Below are positions 1 through 7,902 of a stretch of 17,760 nt of DNA, piece by piece. The DNA lies in contig JAAEOP010001360.1 of assembly GCA_024223125.1 (NCBI GenBank), positions 1 to 17,760 of the forward strand, in the 5' to 3' direction. Each line of letters begins with the position of its first letter. Within the stretch, counting starts at the first letter, position 1. The position numbers and the translations under genes were made by a program. The stretch is from Chloroflexota bacterium (GTDB lineage Bacteria; Chloroflexota; Anaerolineae; Promineifilales; Promineifilaceae). Under the pieces are notes generated by a model. The model saw only the letters and a program-made list of their open reading frames with translations, was not told where the DNA came from and searched no databases.

Positions 1-384
1 AAACCCATAGCGTACAATCTCCCCCACTGCCTCATAAGCAAGCCCCTGCCGCCAATAGGTGGAGTGCAGTTCAAACCCTATCTCGCCCCGAAAATGTTTG
101 GGTCTGATGTTGTGAAAACCGCATGTGCCAATAAGACGGCCGTTGCCCCGCAGCGCCATCCCCCATCGAATCGCCTCCTTATCTGCAAACACACTTTTGT
201 ACCAGGCAATTAAAGCCACAGATTCGGCCACATCTTCATAGGGGGTCACGCCATGCGCGGCCATCACCTGGGGTTGGCTGTACAGGGCAAAATGATCATC
301 TGCATCTCGCGGCGTCATCGGCCGCAAGATCAGCCTCCTGGTTTCCAATCTGGGAAAGGCTGCCCACGTTTCGTCTAAATTCAT
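1..384 (-). CDS. GNAT-family N-acetyltransferase (RimJ/RimL type), partial
   Basis: This gene starts at an ATG at 384-382 and runs off the left edge, so 128 N-terminal codons are visible. The protein begins MNLDETWAAFPRLETRRLIL, the usual opening of RimJ/RimL-type acetyltransferases ('LETERLILR'). It continues with a stretch of the form 'IGTCGFHNI...GEIGFELHSTYWRQGLAYEAV'. That is the family's beta4/beta5 region followed by the acetyl-CoA pyrophosphate loop (here RQGLAYEA, normally R/Q-x-x-G-x-G/A). Such enzymes transfer acetyl from acetyl-CoA to an amine, often the N-terminus of a protein; the substrate cannot be told from sequence. A GGGGAGGAC ribosome binding site lies 4-7 bases before the ATG. 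The gene points away from the window and is separated from the glycan operon by about 400 bases, so it is probably transcribed separately. Confidence 0.85.
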   Translation of the reverse strand, partial: MNLDETWAAFPRLETRRLILRPMTPRDADDHFALYSQPQVMAAHGVTPYEDVAESVALIAWYKSVFADKEAIRWGMALRGNGRLIGTCGFHNIRPKHFRGEIGFELHSTYWRQGLAYEAVGEIVRYGF

Positions 385-567
385 GCTGTCCTCCCCAACA
401 ATCTGCCGCGAGTGCGGGCCACGCCACATCGTACCCTATTTTTCTCCATGCTACCAAAGGCGACGATTTCTTGGCTCCAGACCTGCCTTTCAGCCTGATC
501 CATGTGTCAATTGTTCCTGAAATAGTAAAGCGCGTTCATCTGCCAGCGAAATTGCCATTAATCACTT

Positions 568-613
568 AGGCTTTTTCAAAAATTAAATGATCCTACCCGT
601 TTTGAAAAAGCCT
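568..613. repeat. Perfect 14-bp inverted repeat, possible operon-end hairpin
   Basis: The arms are AGGCTTTTTCAAAA (568-581) and TTTTGAAAAAGCCT (600-613), with an 18-base loop. It sits about 180 bases downstream of the last operon gene, so it could end that transcript. However, no T-run follows the stem on either strand, so a standard intrinsic terminator is doubtful. It could equally be a small mobile palindrome or the paired ends of a lost insertion element. Confidence 0.6.
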
Positions 614-615
614 CC

Positions 616-669
616 AGCCAATTCCCAAAATGGCATCAATTCGGGATCATTATTTTCTGGGATTGGCCT
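616..669. repeat. Imperfect inverted repeat next to the 14-bp one
   Basis: The arm at 616-630 (AGCCAATTCCCAAAA) is the near-complement of 653-669 (TTTTCTGGGATTGGCCT), with two single-base bulges. It follows the perfect repeat at 568-613 by two bases. Together they could form a two-hairpin 3' end for the minus-strand operon. Confidence 0.35.
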
Positions 670-790
670 TACCCTTTTACTCGGATGTGAGAATTATAGC
701 ATAAGGAAATCAGCCAGAAGGCCACAACCGGGCAGATAATGGCATATAACAACAAATAAATAAAGGCGGGAACCTTTTGTCATCTTATCT

Positions 791-2089
791 TCAAGTTAAG
801 GAGGAGGGCTTTTTAGTACGGCCGTCACCGAAAAAAAACATTGGCAGCAATCGCCGGTGAATGAGTTCTTGCACCAGCCAGGCAACAACCACCAGCCAAA
901 CGGCTAACGACGACAATTGAATGATCATATTGGCCGTCTCTTTGGGGAAAAAAAAGTCCCACCAGCGGGCCAGATGAATCCCCCAATAGGAGACAATCAT
1001 ATGAAACGCTGCGCCGAGAATATACCAGCCTAGTTCATTACTAATTCCTAAAATAACAGCTACGGGCACAATCCATGATAATCCTTGCAGGCCCAGATTG
1101 GGCACGGCCGTAAACATCGCCAGCATTGTCAGGAGTAGCGAAGTTAGCAACGGCCGTTTCCGCGTCCACACAATCATGATGAGTCCAAACAGGTAGCCCA
1201 ACAGCTTGCCATTTCGTCCCACCCAAGCATACAGTTTACCCCCGCTGCCAGTCATCTGCCCCCACACATTTAAGATTGATGAATAGCCCCACCAACCCGA
1301 TATGGCCCCGGCCTGCGAAGCCCGTCGTAGCATCGGCATGAGACTGTTCGGGAAAAGCAGTTCATACAGCAAAATGCCCGCCGACGGCACAGCCCCCATT
1401 AGGAGCGTATAAGTTAGGCGCTGCTTCCAGGTGGGTAGGCGTAACAAAACCATTGGCAGAAAAAGCAGCGGCCATGTTTTGCTCAACACGGCTACGCCTA
1501 ATGCCAGGGCTGAGAGGGTGAGAAAACGGCCGTTGTCTCTACCCACCAACAGCAAATACCAGGCCAACAATAAAAACAACAACGGCACAGCGTCAAACTG
1601 ACCCTGGTAAGCCACAACCATCATCGTCACCGGATTAAAGGCATAAATCCAGCCCCCCCAATTGGCCTGCTCTTTGTTACGTAGATGTCGGATGGATAAA
1701 TAAACCAGCCCGGCTAACAACGTGTCGGCCACAATATTGATGCTCTTTAACCAAAACACAAAGTTGAGCGGCGTCAACTCTGCCAGCCAATGGGCCGCGC
1801 CAAACCAGTACAGTTGCAAAGGCAGATAAGGATGGGCCAGTTGGGTCAGGTATACACTTTGCCCGGTACGCAGGGTCACGACCGTTTGTCGAAACACCTC
1901 CATCTCATAAGACGCCCCATTGGGCAGCGCCAGCGCCGGAACTAGCCGCAGTAGCAGCGCCGCAAACAGCAAAATGGGCCAACGGGGCAATGAGCGTGGC
2001 CCGCGCCGGAGCAGCATCAATGTGGTCACTGTACAGCCCACGATCCAAACCAGCGCAAAGCCCAGACGCATGTTCAAGGAATTGTTCAT
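791..2089 (-). CDS. Multi-pass GT-C type membrane glycosyltransferase (mannosyltransferase-like)
   Basis: This 432-residue protein is mostly hydrophobic, with roughly ten membrane segments. It resembles polyprenyl-phosphate-sugar-dependent GT-C glycosyltransferases of the GT87/PIG-M kind, which add a sugar on the outer face of the membrane. The first large outside loop carries acidic residues (YEMEVF, residues 61-66), where GT-C enzymes keep their catalytic acidic pair. It is followed by HPYLPLQLYWF (86-96). Further on is WGGWIYAFNPVTMMVVAYQG followed by QFDAVPLLFLLLAWYLL, a pattern typical of this group. The start is the ATG at 2089-2087; no strong ribosome binding site is visible, and an in-frame ATG six codons later is an alternative. 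It is the last gene of the operon, 60 bases after the preceding GT-C gene. Donor and acceptor are unknown. Confidence 0.75.
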   Translation of the reverse strand: MNNSLNMRLGFALVWIVGCTVTTLMLLRRGPRSLPRWPILLFAALLLRLVPALALPNGASYEMEVFRQTVVTLRTGQSVYLTQLAHPYLPLQLYWFGAAHWLAELTPLNFVFWLKSINIVADTLLAGLVYLSIRHLRNKEQANWGGWIYAFNPVTMMVVAYQGQFDAVPLLFLLLAWYLLLVGRDNGRFLTLSALALGVAVLSKTWPLLFLPMVLLRLPTWKQRLTYTLLMGAVPSAGILLYELLFPNSLMPMLRRASQAGAISGWWGYSSILNVWGQMTGSGGKLYAWVGRNGKLLGYLFGLIMIVWTRKRPLLTSLLLTMLAMFTAVPNLGLQGLSWIVPVAVILGISNELGWYILGAAFHMIVSYWGIHLARWWDFFFPKETANMIIQLSSLAVWLVVVAWLVQELIHRRLLPMFFFGDGRTKKPSSLT

Positions 2090-2099
2090 ATTTGTAGCC

Positions 2100-2143
2100 C
2101 AAACTGTCAGTTTGTATGTGGCGAACGAGGAGTTTGCACTCCT
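2100..2143 (-). repeat. Double-hairpin element between the two GT-C genes
   Basis: Two small hairpins fill the 60-base gap. Read on the transcribed (minus) strand, the first is AGGAGT-GCAA-ACTCCT (2143-2128), a 6-bp stem closed by a GCAA tetraloop of the stable GNRA class. The second is CAAACT-GAC-AGTTTG (2114-2100). The block is bordered by GTAG/CTAC, like the palindrome at 3771-3806. It may be a REP-like extragenic palindrome that stabilises or trims the polycistronic message. Confidence 0.55.
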
Positions 2144-2149
2144 ATATTA

Positions 2150-3754
2150 CTACGGAGGGCATGAAAACGGCCGTTCCCGCTCCTGAGCTGCCTGAACCTG
2201 ATATATTTTCGGACCCTCTTTCACCAGCTCCAATTGAAAATGTGTTTGCAAAATTTCCAATGATCCCCAAAAGGGTGGCGAGGTATCCTCAATGTAATAC
2301 ACTGGCGTATCGGCCGCCAGCAGTTGGTCCACCGTAAACGTCAGGCACGGCTCTAACCAATCCAGCAGATATATACCGGCGGCCGCATCGGAAGGGGGAA
2401 TACGACGGTAATTCAACACCGAGCGATCACCATAATAAGCAATCGGATCATTAAATGTGTAAGACATAAACACAGCATCGGCCGAGGAAAAGGCGGTCAT
2501 ATTCTGAATACGGTTGACCATCTCTGCACTTTGTTGATTACGCATTTGTAAATCGTCTGTCTGGTCAGGCACGGGCAACAGCAGCAAGAACAATAACACA
2601 ATACCGCCTACCCAATGCCAAGTCGGGTTTGGCAACTTGCGGGTCAGCGTTACCAAAGCCTGGGCAATTGCAATACTCACAAAGGGGAAGATAGGTAGTA
2701 AGAAGCGGGCATTTATTTTGGCCGGGGCAAAAGCGTACACACTGTACAGGGCGATAGTTCCTATCGTAGCCGCAGCAATGAGGATGGCATACTGCCGTTT
2801 TAAAAACCACCACCCTACTGGAACCAGCAGCAGCAAGACGGGAAAGTTCGCCCACAAAGTTTCCAGCCCTTCTCGCAGACTGTACCCATTTACAAACGAC
2901 GGTCCCAGCGCATACGCCAGCGAAAAAGCGGGCTGCGGATACCAGCCATGTGCAGGATTGTAACTGGTCAGGGTGGGGCCGCCATAATAAACTTGGTTAA
3001 ACAGCAGCACTGCACCCACGCTGGTCGCCAATAGGATAAAAAAGGGCCAGCGTTCCCACTCAATTAACAGTTTCTTGTAAGCCGTCGCCAATTCGTACAA
3101 TCCCACCGCCACAAAAAAAGTGATATTAGCATAACGTATAAACAGACTGTAACCTAACAAGCCCGCCCCGATGATGGAAAAGAGAAACTGCTGCCACAAC
3201 GGCAGTCGCTCCTGCCGCGAGAGCAAATAGAAAATGACGCCGCCCGTTATACACACCATCGCTGGGATTTCTGACCAGGCAGCCGTGCCAAACTGCCAAT
3301 ATGCGGGAGAAAGAGCCAGCAGCACGGCCGTCCATACGCCTACCCACGCATCATCTGTCACCAACCGGCCCAAAACAAAGGCCGCCACCAGCCCGATAAC
3401 TGCCAGAAAAGGGACAACGAAATGTACGACCGTAGCCTGTCCTGTTAGCCACAACCCAAGCGCCAACAGCAACGGGAATCCCGGCGGAAAACCCAGATAC
3501 ATCCGCAAATCCGGTGGGCGGCGAATTTGAAATGCATACATGGAAAAATAGGATTCACTCATCGCATTATGCAGGTCTTCATACGTCAAACCATGTCCCT
3601 CAGCCAACCGTTCGGCGGCATAGATATAGCCGATTGTGTCGGAGATATCCGGCGTCCTTTGGGCAAACAAAAAGAAGGTTATCCCCATGAGGATAACCAA
3701 CAGTAACAGCAAAATATAAGGGAGATTTTTATACAAACGATTTTGCAAAAGCAT
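2150..3754 (-). CDS. GT-C family membrane glycosyltransferase (PMT/ArnT-like)
   Basis: This 534-residue integral membrane protein has an N-terminal membrane helix (about residues 12-31). The first outside loop follows, with TPDISDTIGYIYAAERLAEG (34-53). Its two aspartates (36 and 39) match the acidic motif that GT-C glycosyltransferases of the PMT/ArnT group use to bind the metal and polyprenyl-phosphate-sugar donor. About ten further hydrophobic segments follow, then a soluble C-terminal domain of about 130 residues (from about 400), usual for the family. The likely role is transfer of a lipid-linked sugar to a protein or glycan outside the membrane; donor and acceptor are unknown. The ATG is at 3754-3752, with no clear ribosome binding site. 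It lies between two palindromic gaps in the operon, downstream of two secreted glycosidase-like genes. Confidence 0.8.
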   Translation of the reverse strand: MLLQNRLYKNLPYILLLLLVILMGITFFLFAQRTPDISDTIGYIYAAERLAEGHGLTYEDLHNAMSESYFSMYAFQIRRPPDLRMYLGFPPGFPLLLALGLWLTGQATVVHFVVPFLAVIGLVAAFVLGRLVTDDAWVGVWTAVLLALSPAYWQFGTAAWSEIPAMVCITGGVIFYLLSRQERLPLWQQFLFSIIGAGLLGYSLFIRYANITFFVAVGLYELATAYKKLLIEWERWPFFILLATSVGAVLLFNQVYYGGPTLTSYNPAHGWYPQPAFSLAYALGPSFVNGYSLREGLETLWANFPVLLLLVPVGWWFLKRQYAILIAAATIGTIALYSVYAFAPAKINARFLLPIFPFVSIAIAQALVTLTRKLPNPTWHWVGGIVLLFLLLLPVPDQTDDLQMRNQQSAEMVNRIQNMTAFSSADAVFMSYTFNDPIAYYGDRSVLNYRRIPPSDAAAGIYLLDWLEPCLTFTVDQLLAADTPVYYIEDTSPPFWGSLEILQTHFQLELVKEGPKIYQVQAAQERERPFSCPP

Positions 3755-3770
3755 ACATTAGGAATCATTC

Positions 3771-3806
3771 GTAGCGCCCACTTCAGCATGCTGAAGTGGG
3801 CGCTAC
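3771..3806. repeat. Perfect 36-bp palindrome between operon genes
   Basis: Left arm GTAGCGCCCACTTCAGCA (3771-3788) is exactly repeated in reverse complement at 3789-3806, giving an uninterrupted 18+18 palindrome. It begins 6 bases after the stop codon of the upstream gene (TAA, 3815-3813) and fills most of the 58-base gap. No T-run follows on the minus strand, so it is not a textbook terminator. A REP-like repeat or an mRNA 3'-end stabiliser is more likely. Confidence 0.85.
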
Positions 3807-3812
3807 AAACTA

Positions 3813-5339
3813 TTAAGGGGTTAAATCAATCTGGCGGGTTATGACCGGCAAAGAGATGGCATGGGTACCCACCAAAACCGTTTGGCTGATCACGTTGTTA
3901 GTTTCATCTATTTCGGGGATGAACCCGCCGGGGTCAACGGCCACATACACGGTATGCGTACCGGTAGATACATTGCTCCAGGTCACGGCCGTTTCCATAT
4001 TCAGGCCGCATCCCGCCAACGTCACCATCTGATCTGTGCCAATTTGCTGCCCGCCAAAAGCGGGATCGCCATCATAAAAACGCACCACCGCCGGACCACT
4101 CGCCGTTACCAGATTGCCACTGTTAGCGATTCTGGACCGCAGCGTCATCGTCACCGGTTGACCGCTAGAAATCAGCGTCGCTGGCGTATGTGTAATCCCG
4201 CTAGGGAAAAAATCCACCTCGTCTGGCCGGGCATTTACATAATCCCGGTAATGCGTACCCATAGCAGACAAATCCCAAGGGATGCTGCCCTCGTCAAACA
4301 GATACCCATTGTAAGGGTCGCCCGCGTTGCCAGTGCTATACCATGACCACGTTTGCACCAGACGATAACCGTCATTGGGATCACCCAAATTGGGGTCTGT
4401 GGCGGTACGCATATAGTCAAAGGTGTCTGTCATAAATTGATTCACACGGGAGACGGGAAAACCAAAATCAGAGGGCATCAAGACGCCATATTCGGAAACG
4501 GTTAACGGCAGATGTCTGTATCCGCGTGATTTCATCCATGTCCGAAAATCCACAATGCGCTGCTTGAAGATATTGATGTTGTCATTGTCATCAATAGCGA
4601 TGATTTCGCCATAATTAGCAGTCATGCCCGGTGGAATTTCCGCGCCCCAACAGTTAGTGGGATCATAATTACAGCTTACTTCGTTCAAGATGAAGTTGTG
4701 AATGCTCCAGCCGTCTACTGGCATCGAGCTACCATAAGTGTTGATGTAACTGCCCAAGACCATATCCAGATATTGCAGCCGCAGCGGTGTGGGCTGCACG
4801 ATGGTTCCGGCATAGACGCGGGCGCTGCTGTCGGCTGCTTTAACTTGCGCATACAGGTCGTGGTATGCTTTGGCATATACGTGGGGTTCCAAATCATCCT
4901 GAAAATCGCGCCGATCCGGTTCATTGCCAATCAACCACATCGCTCCGGGATTACCATTGGCGACATCCTGAATTGTTTTTCCCGGATCGTTGAGCGAATA
5001 GGTGTAGTCATCGGCCCCAACCTGGGTCAGGCGTACATTCACAGTGTAGTTGGCCCCGGTTGAAACAGCAGGTGTTGCCAATGCCTTGTAATCCATGTAC
5101 CAGCCCGCTTGCAAATCAGAAAATTTAAGGTTTTGCTCGGGTTGAATGAGATTGACACCATAACGACACAATAAACCGGAACTGTTTGCTGTGGATTCTA
5201 GGGGGGCAGCCAGGGATTCAGCAATGACAACGGATAAAGGCAGGTTCAGCCAAACGACCCAGCCGGTTAGAAAAAGCACGGCCGTTAGCAGCAGAACCCC
5301 ATGCCACTTTCGCTTAATAAACAAATGAAATCTACTCAC
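3813..5339 (-). CDS. Secreted clan-A glycoside-hydrolase-like protein with CARDB domain
   Basis: This 508-residue protein begins at a GTG (5339-5337) with ribosome binding site GGAGAT upstream. It overlaps the stop of the preceding gene by 4 bases, so the two are probably translationally coupled. Residues 1-40 hold a signal/anchor segment (VLLLTAVLFLTGWVVWL). A TIM-barrel-like region follows. WLIGNEPDRRD (136-145) supplies the Asn-Glu-Pro acid/base motif of GH clan A (Glu140), and PLTVSEYGV (278-286) a fitting nucleophile (Glu283). Residues about 376-492 form a CARDB-like beta-sandwich ending in the typical 'IPEIDETNNVI'. The C-terminus is THAISLPVITRQIDLTP, related to tails elsewhere in the window. 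It should act outside the membrane on a surface or environmental glycan; the substrate is unknown. Confidence 0.8.
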   Translation of the reverse strand: MSRFHLFIKRKWHGVLLLTAVLFLTGWVVWLNLPLSVVIAESLAAPLESTANSSGLLCRYGVNLIQPEQNLKFSDLQAGWYMDYKALATPAVSTGANYTVNVRLTQVGADDYTYSLNDPGKTIQDVANGNPGAMWLIGNEPDRRDFQDDLEPHVYAKAYHDLYAQVKAADSSARVYAGTIVQPTPLRLQYLDMVLGSYINTYGSSMPVDGWSIHNFILNEVSCNYDPTNCWGAEIPPGMTANYGEIIAIDDNDNINIFKQRIVDFRTWMKSRGYRHLPLTVSEYGVLMPSDFGFPVSRVNQFMTDTFDYMRTATDPNLGDPNDGYRLVQTWSWYSTGNAGDPYNGYLFDEGSIPWDLSAMGTHYRDYVNARPDEVDFFPSGITHTPATLISSGQPVTMTLRSRIANSGNLVTASGPAVVRFYDGDPAFGGQQIGTDQMVTLAGCGLNMETAVTWSNVSTGTHTVYVAVDPGGFIPEIDETNNVISQTVLVGTHAISLPVITRQIDLTP

Positions 5340-6772
5340 TGAGTTATCTCCACATAAATGGGTTGGCCGCCGACGGAAACTGTGACACGGCCGTCAACCC
5401 CATCATAAATAACCGTTTTAACATTCCCATAAATATCGTAAACGGTTGCCTGTGTTGCTGGTAGCTGCAAATTCTTCACGGCCGTTGTATCAACCGGATC
5501 CAGCCAGGCTACATACAACGTCTGCCCCGATAAATCATTTTCAAACTCATACGCCTCCATGTCGGCCGTTCCGGTTTCACCGTTCGTCAATGTGCGTATA
5601 TAGCTAGCATGGCCGAGTTTGGCAATAGTCGTTTGAAAAGTCGTGAAAGATTGTTTCGGTGTGGCGTTAATCGTCACCAACCCATTATCCCAATAAAAGG
5701 TGCCTGGATCATAGAGCATCCACCAAATCATCACGTCCACATCAGAGGCCAGACTTTGAGTAAAGAGCTCCACCACATACCGCGATTGATTTTCTGGGCT
5801 GCTGGGCTTCTCTACCGGATTATTACTGTGCCAGCCAGATTCGGAAATGATAATCGGTTTATCGGTGAATCCATACGCTGCTAGTTTGTTGCGAACAGCA
5901 GTCGTTTTCTCGCGCAAACCCGGCCCCGGCTGCCCTGCCTGAACCCAATTATAATTAAAAATGGGATACGTATGGAAATTCATTACATCAAAATAGTTCC
6001 CCCCATTATTAGACAAGACATCATCTAAAAATTCACGTACAAATGGCCCATTCTGATCTTCAAACCAATCATAAGCAATGCCGCCAAAGACGACCTTAGC
6101 ATTGGGATTGGCAGCTTTTACAACCGGGTACACAGTCGCCAGCATGAGGGCATATTGATCCCCATCATCACCCCAACCACGAATATGATGATCCCATCCG
6201 GAATCTGGCTCATTAAAGAATTCCCAATAGTTTACCACCAGCGAACCGGGGGCGTCGTTTACCCCGTCCCCATCATACCGTTCCACCATTGTGCTCACAA
6301 ATTCAGCAAAATCAGGTAGAGCGCTGGAATAAATAGGAGCGCCAGGGGCGGAAGCTGCCCAATCTGGCGATTTTTCAATTGTTACCAGCATATTAGGGCT
6401 TCCCACATTTGGTTGGGCAATCGCTACGACCTTATCGGCCGAACTGAAGTCGTAGGCGCTGGGTGAAACATCAACCGGTTCAACATTATTCCAGTAAATG
6501 GGCGCGCGAATCCAGGCCGCTTTACTGGCAATTGCCGCATCATAATACTTGCTGTCTGCACCGGTATTAGTGTACATCTGGATTCCAAATGCAGTTTGTT
6601 CAATATTAAAATAGTTGAGAACGGCGGGTAGGTTCACCGTATACGTGGCAGTTGTCTCATCAGCTCGCACGTTTGTCTTAGACTGCGTACTGAAGAATAA
6701 CGCCAAAGCAAACACGGCCGTAAATATAAAAATACCTGTTATTTTGGAAATATTTAATCGTCTAAACTTCAT
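5336..6772 (-). CDS. Secreted clan-A glycoside hydrolase (GH39-like TIM barrel)
   Basis: I place the start at the ATG at 6772-6770 (478 residues). It has AGAGG upstream and is followed by a clean signal peptide (hydrophobic FIFTAVFALALFF, likely cleavage after VRA). A longer reading from 6850 would overlap the previous gene by 58 bases. The mature protein opens with TYTVNLPAVL, then a TIM barrel. YWEFFNEPDSGW carries the catalytic acid/base Glu188, and KPIIISESGWHS the nucleophile Glu311. Substrate-side motifs include WIRAPIYWNNVEP and NFHTYPIF. The last 80 residues look like a beta-sandwich, as in GH39/GH5-like enzymes. It should hydrolyse or transglycosylate a glycan outside the cell; specificity is unknown. 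It starts 20 bases after the gene before it and overlaps the next by 4. Confidence 0.85.
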   Translation of the reverse strand: MKFRRLNISKITGIFIFTAVFALALFFSTQSKTNVRADETTATYTVNLPAVLNYFNIEQTAFGIQMYTNTGADSKYYDAAIASKAAWIRAPIYWNNVEPVDVSPSAYDFSSADKVVAIAQPNVGSPNMLVTIEKSPDWAASAPGAPIYSSALPDFAEFVSTMVERYDGDGVNDAPGSLVVNYWEFFNEPDSGWDHHIRGWGDDGDQYALMLATVYPVVKAANPNAKVVFGGIAYDWFEDQNGPFVREFLDDVLSNNGGNYFDVMNFHTYPIFNYNWVQAGQPGPGLREKTTAVRNKLAAYGFTDKPIIISESGWHSNNPVEKPSSPENQSRYVVELFTQSLASDVDVMIWWMLYDPGTFYWDNGLVTINATPKQSFTTFQTTIAKLGHASYIRTLTNGETGTADMEAYEFENDLSGQTLYVAWLDPVDTTAVKNLQLPATQATVYDIYGNVKTVIYDGVDGRVTVSVGGQPIYVEITQ

Positions 6773-6792
6773 ACTATAAATAAACCTCTTGT

Positions 6793-7902
6793 TTATGGTT
6801 TCAAGATTGCGGGCAGGTTGATTGTGTAAATTGTAGCCGGCGGAATCCATTCCACAATCTCATTGCTTCCCTGGACAGTTGCCCAACCATGTTCGTTATC
6901 ATCGGCCACAATATCAACCGGCATACTATTGGCCGCCGGTATAGCCTGTACCCAGTGGTAAAATGTTTGCCCCTGGACATTTGTTACATACTTCCCCACC
7001 CGTCCGGCTGCTGATTCTACAAACCAGATGTGGGAACGGCCGTCTGGACTACTCAGATCAATTCCCGTCGGCTCGCCTCCAGGATTCAACATAGAAGCCC
7101 AGTCCCAAAAGGCAAAAGTACCTGGAAAATGGATACCAATCCAATCCTGGCTGGGCGCCGACACCCATACCTGATTATTTCCGGCCACAATGTCGGCAGG
7201 AGAGAATGTAATGCCTCCTGGCCCACTCACCACCGGCACATCTACAAAATCATCTTTACTTGGCCGATAGTCGCTCACTAGATGAAGCATCGGAACTGTA
7301 AACCAGATACTATCATTATTCACTATAGAGATACTTTCTAACTGTCCACCTGACTTAGGATAAGCGTACTCACCCACAAATGTTTCTGATACGGGATCAA
7401 ACTGGCCCACGTTATTACCAGCCTGTTCCAAAAACCACACCTGTCCATTCGGAGCCACATCAATGCCGGTAGGTATACTGTTATTCGTGGGCACAACATA
7501 TTCCGTAATTGTCCTGGTTGGTAAATGCAAACGGCCAAGCGCATTGGCCCCCTTCTCTGTAAACCAGATTGTGTCGCTGCTATCATACGCCAGATCATAA
7601 GGCTGGCTGTTACCGGTGGGCACATCCACCTTTTCAAATAGATAATCTGTCGTATCTGTGACGACCAGATGGCCGATTGCATTGGCATTGGGCATGGTAA
7701 ACCAGATGCTTGCCGGTGGCCCGACCGTTTCCGCTACAAGCTTTTGGGGCGCGCCATTTGTAAATGGAATTGGAAACTCGTTTAATGTCGCCGTTGTGGG
7801 GTGATTGTTTTGGATTTCTCCGGCTTGTAAGGTGGTTGTAAGTGTAATGGCAAAGAACAAAATAGCGACAACGACTGGAAACAACATAGTTCTTTGTTTC
7901 AT
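6793..7902 (-). other. Alternative internal reading: separate secreted Vgb-like propeller protein
   Basis: Beginning at the in-frame ATG at 7902-7900, the same frame would give a stand-alone 369-residue exported protein. It would have a signal peptide (residues 1-24), about six propeller blades with repeated 'xIWFTxxxxNxIG' strands, and the C-terminal tail TINLPAILKP. Vgb-type propellers belong to the virginiamycin B lyase fold, but many family members outside antibiotic resistance have no known reaction. I therefore would not call it a lyase. It could be made in addition to the fused protein. Confidence 0.5.

Larger units (their letters stand above)
385..790. other. Gene-free stretch between the GNAT gene and the glycan operon
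   Basis: I see no convincing gene in these 406 bases. They hold the GNAT ribosome binding site (about 389-396), a perfect 14-bp inverted repeat at 568-613, and a second, imperfect one at 616-669. A lone TTGACA (minus strand, 510-505) has no matching -10 element at a normal distance. The last part (about 680-790) is AT-rich with no feature I recognise. Both flanking genes are on the minus strand, so the stretch is the 3' side of the operon and the 5' side of the GNAT gene. Confidence 0.5.

Noticed and set aside
505..510. Perfect TTGACA on the minus strand upstream of the GNAT gene
   Set aside because: No -10-like sequence lies 16-18 bases downstream on that strand; the bases there are GC-rich.
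3126..3530. Open frames antisense or out of frame to the GT-C gene and, likewise, many short frames inside every other gene
   Set aside because: They lack ribosome sites and family patterns and lie over well-supported coding sequence, so they are shadows.
6773..6850. Longer N-terminus for the first glycosidase
   Set aside because: It would place 26 non-conserved residues before the signal peptide and overlap the wzt fusion by 58 bases. The ATG at 6772 has a ribosome site and directly precedes the signal peptide.
6793..7902. Virginiamycin B lyase (antibiotic resistance) call for the propeller
   Set aside because: The fold repeats match, but catalytic residues could not be confirmed and the context is envelope glycans.
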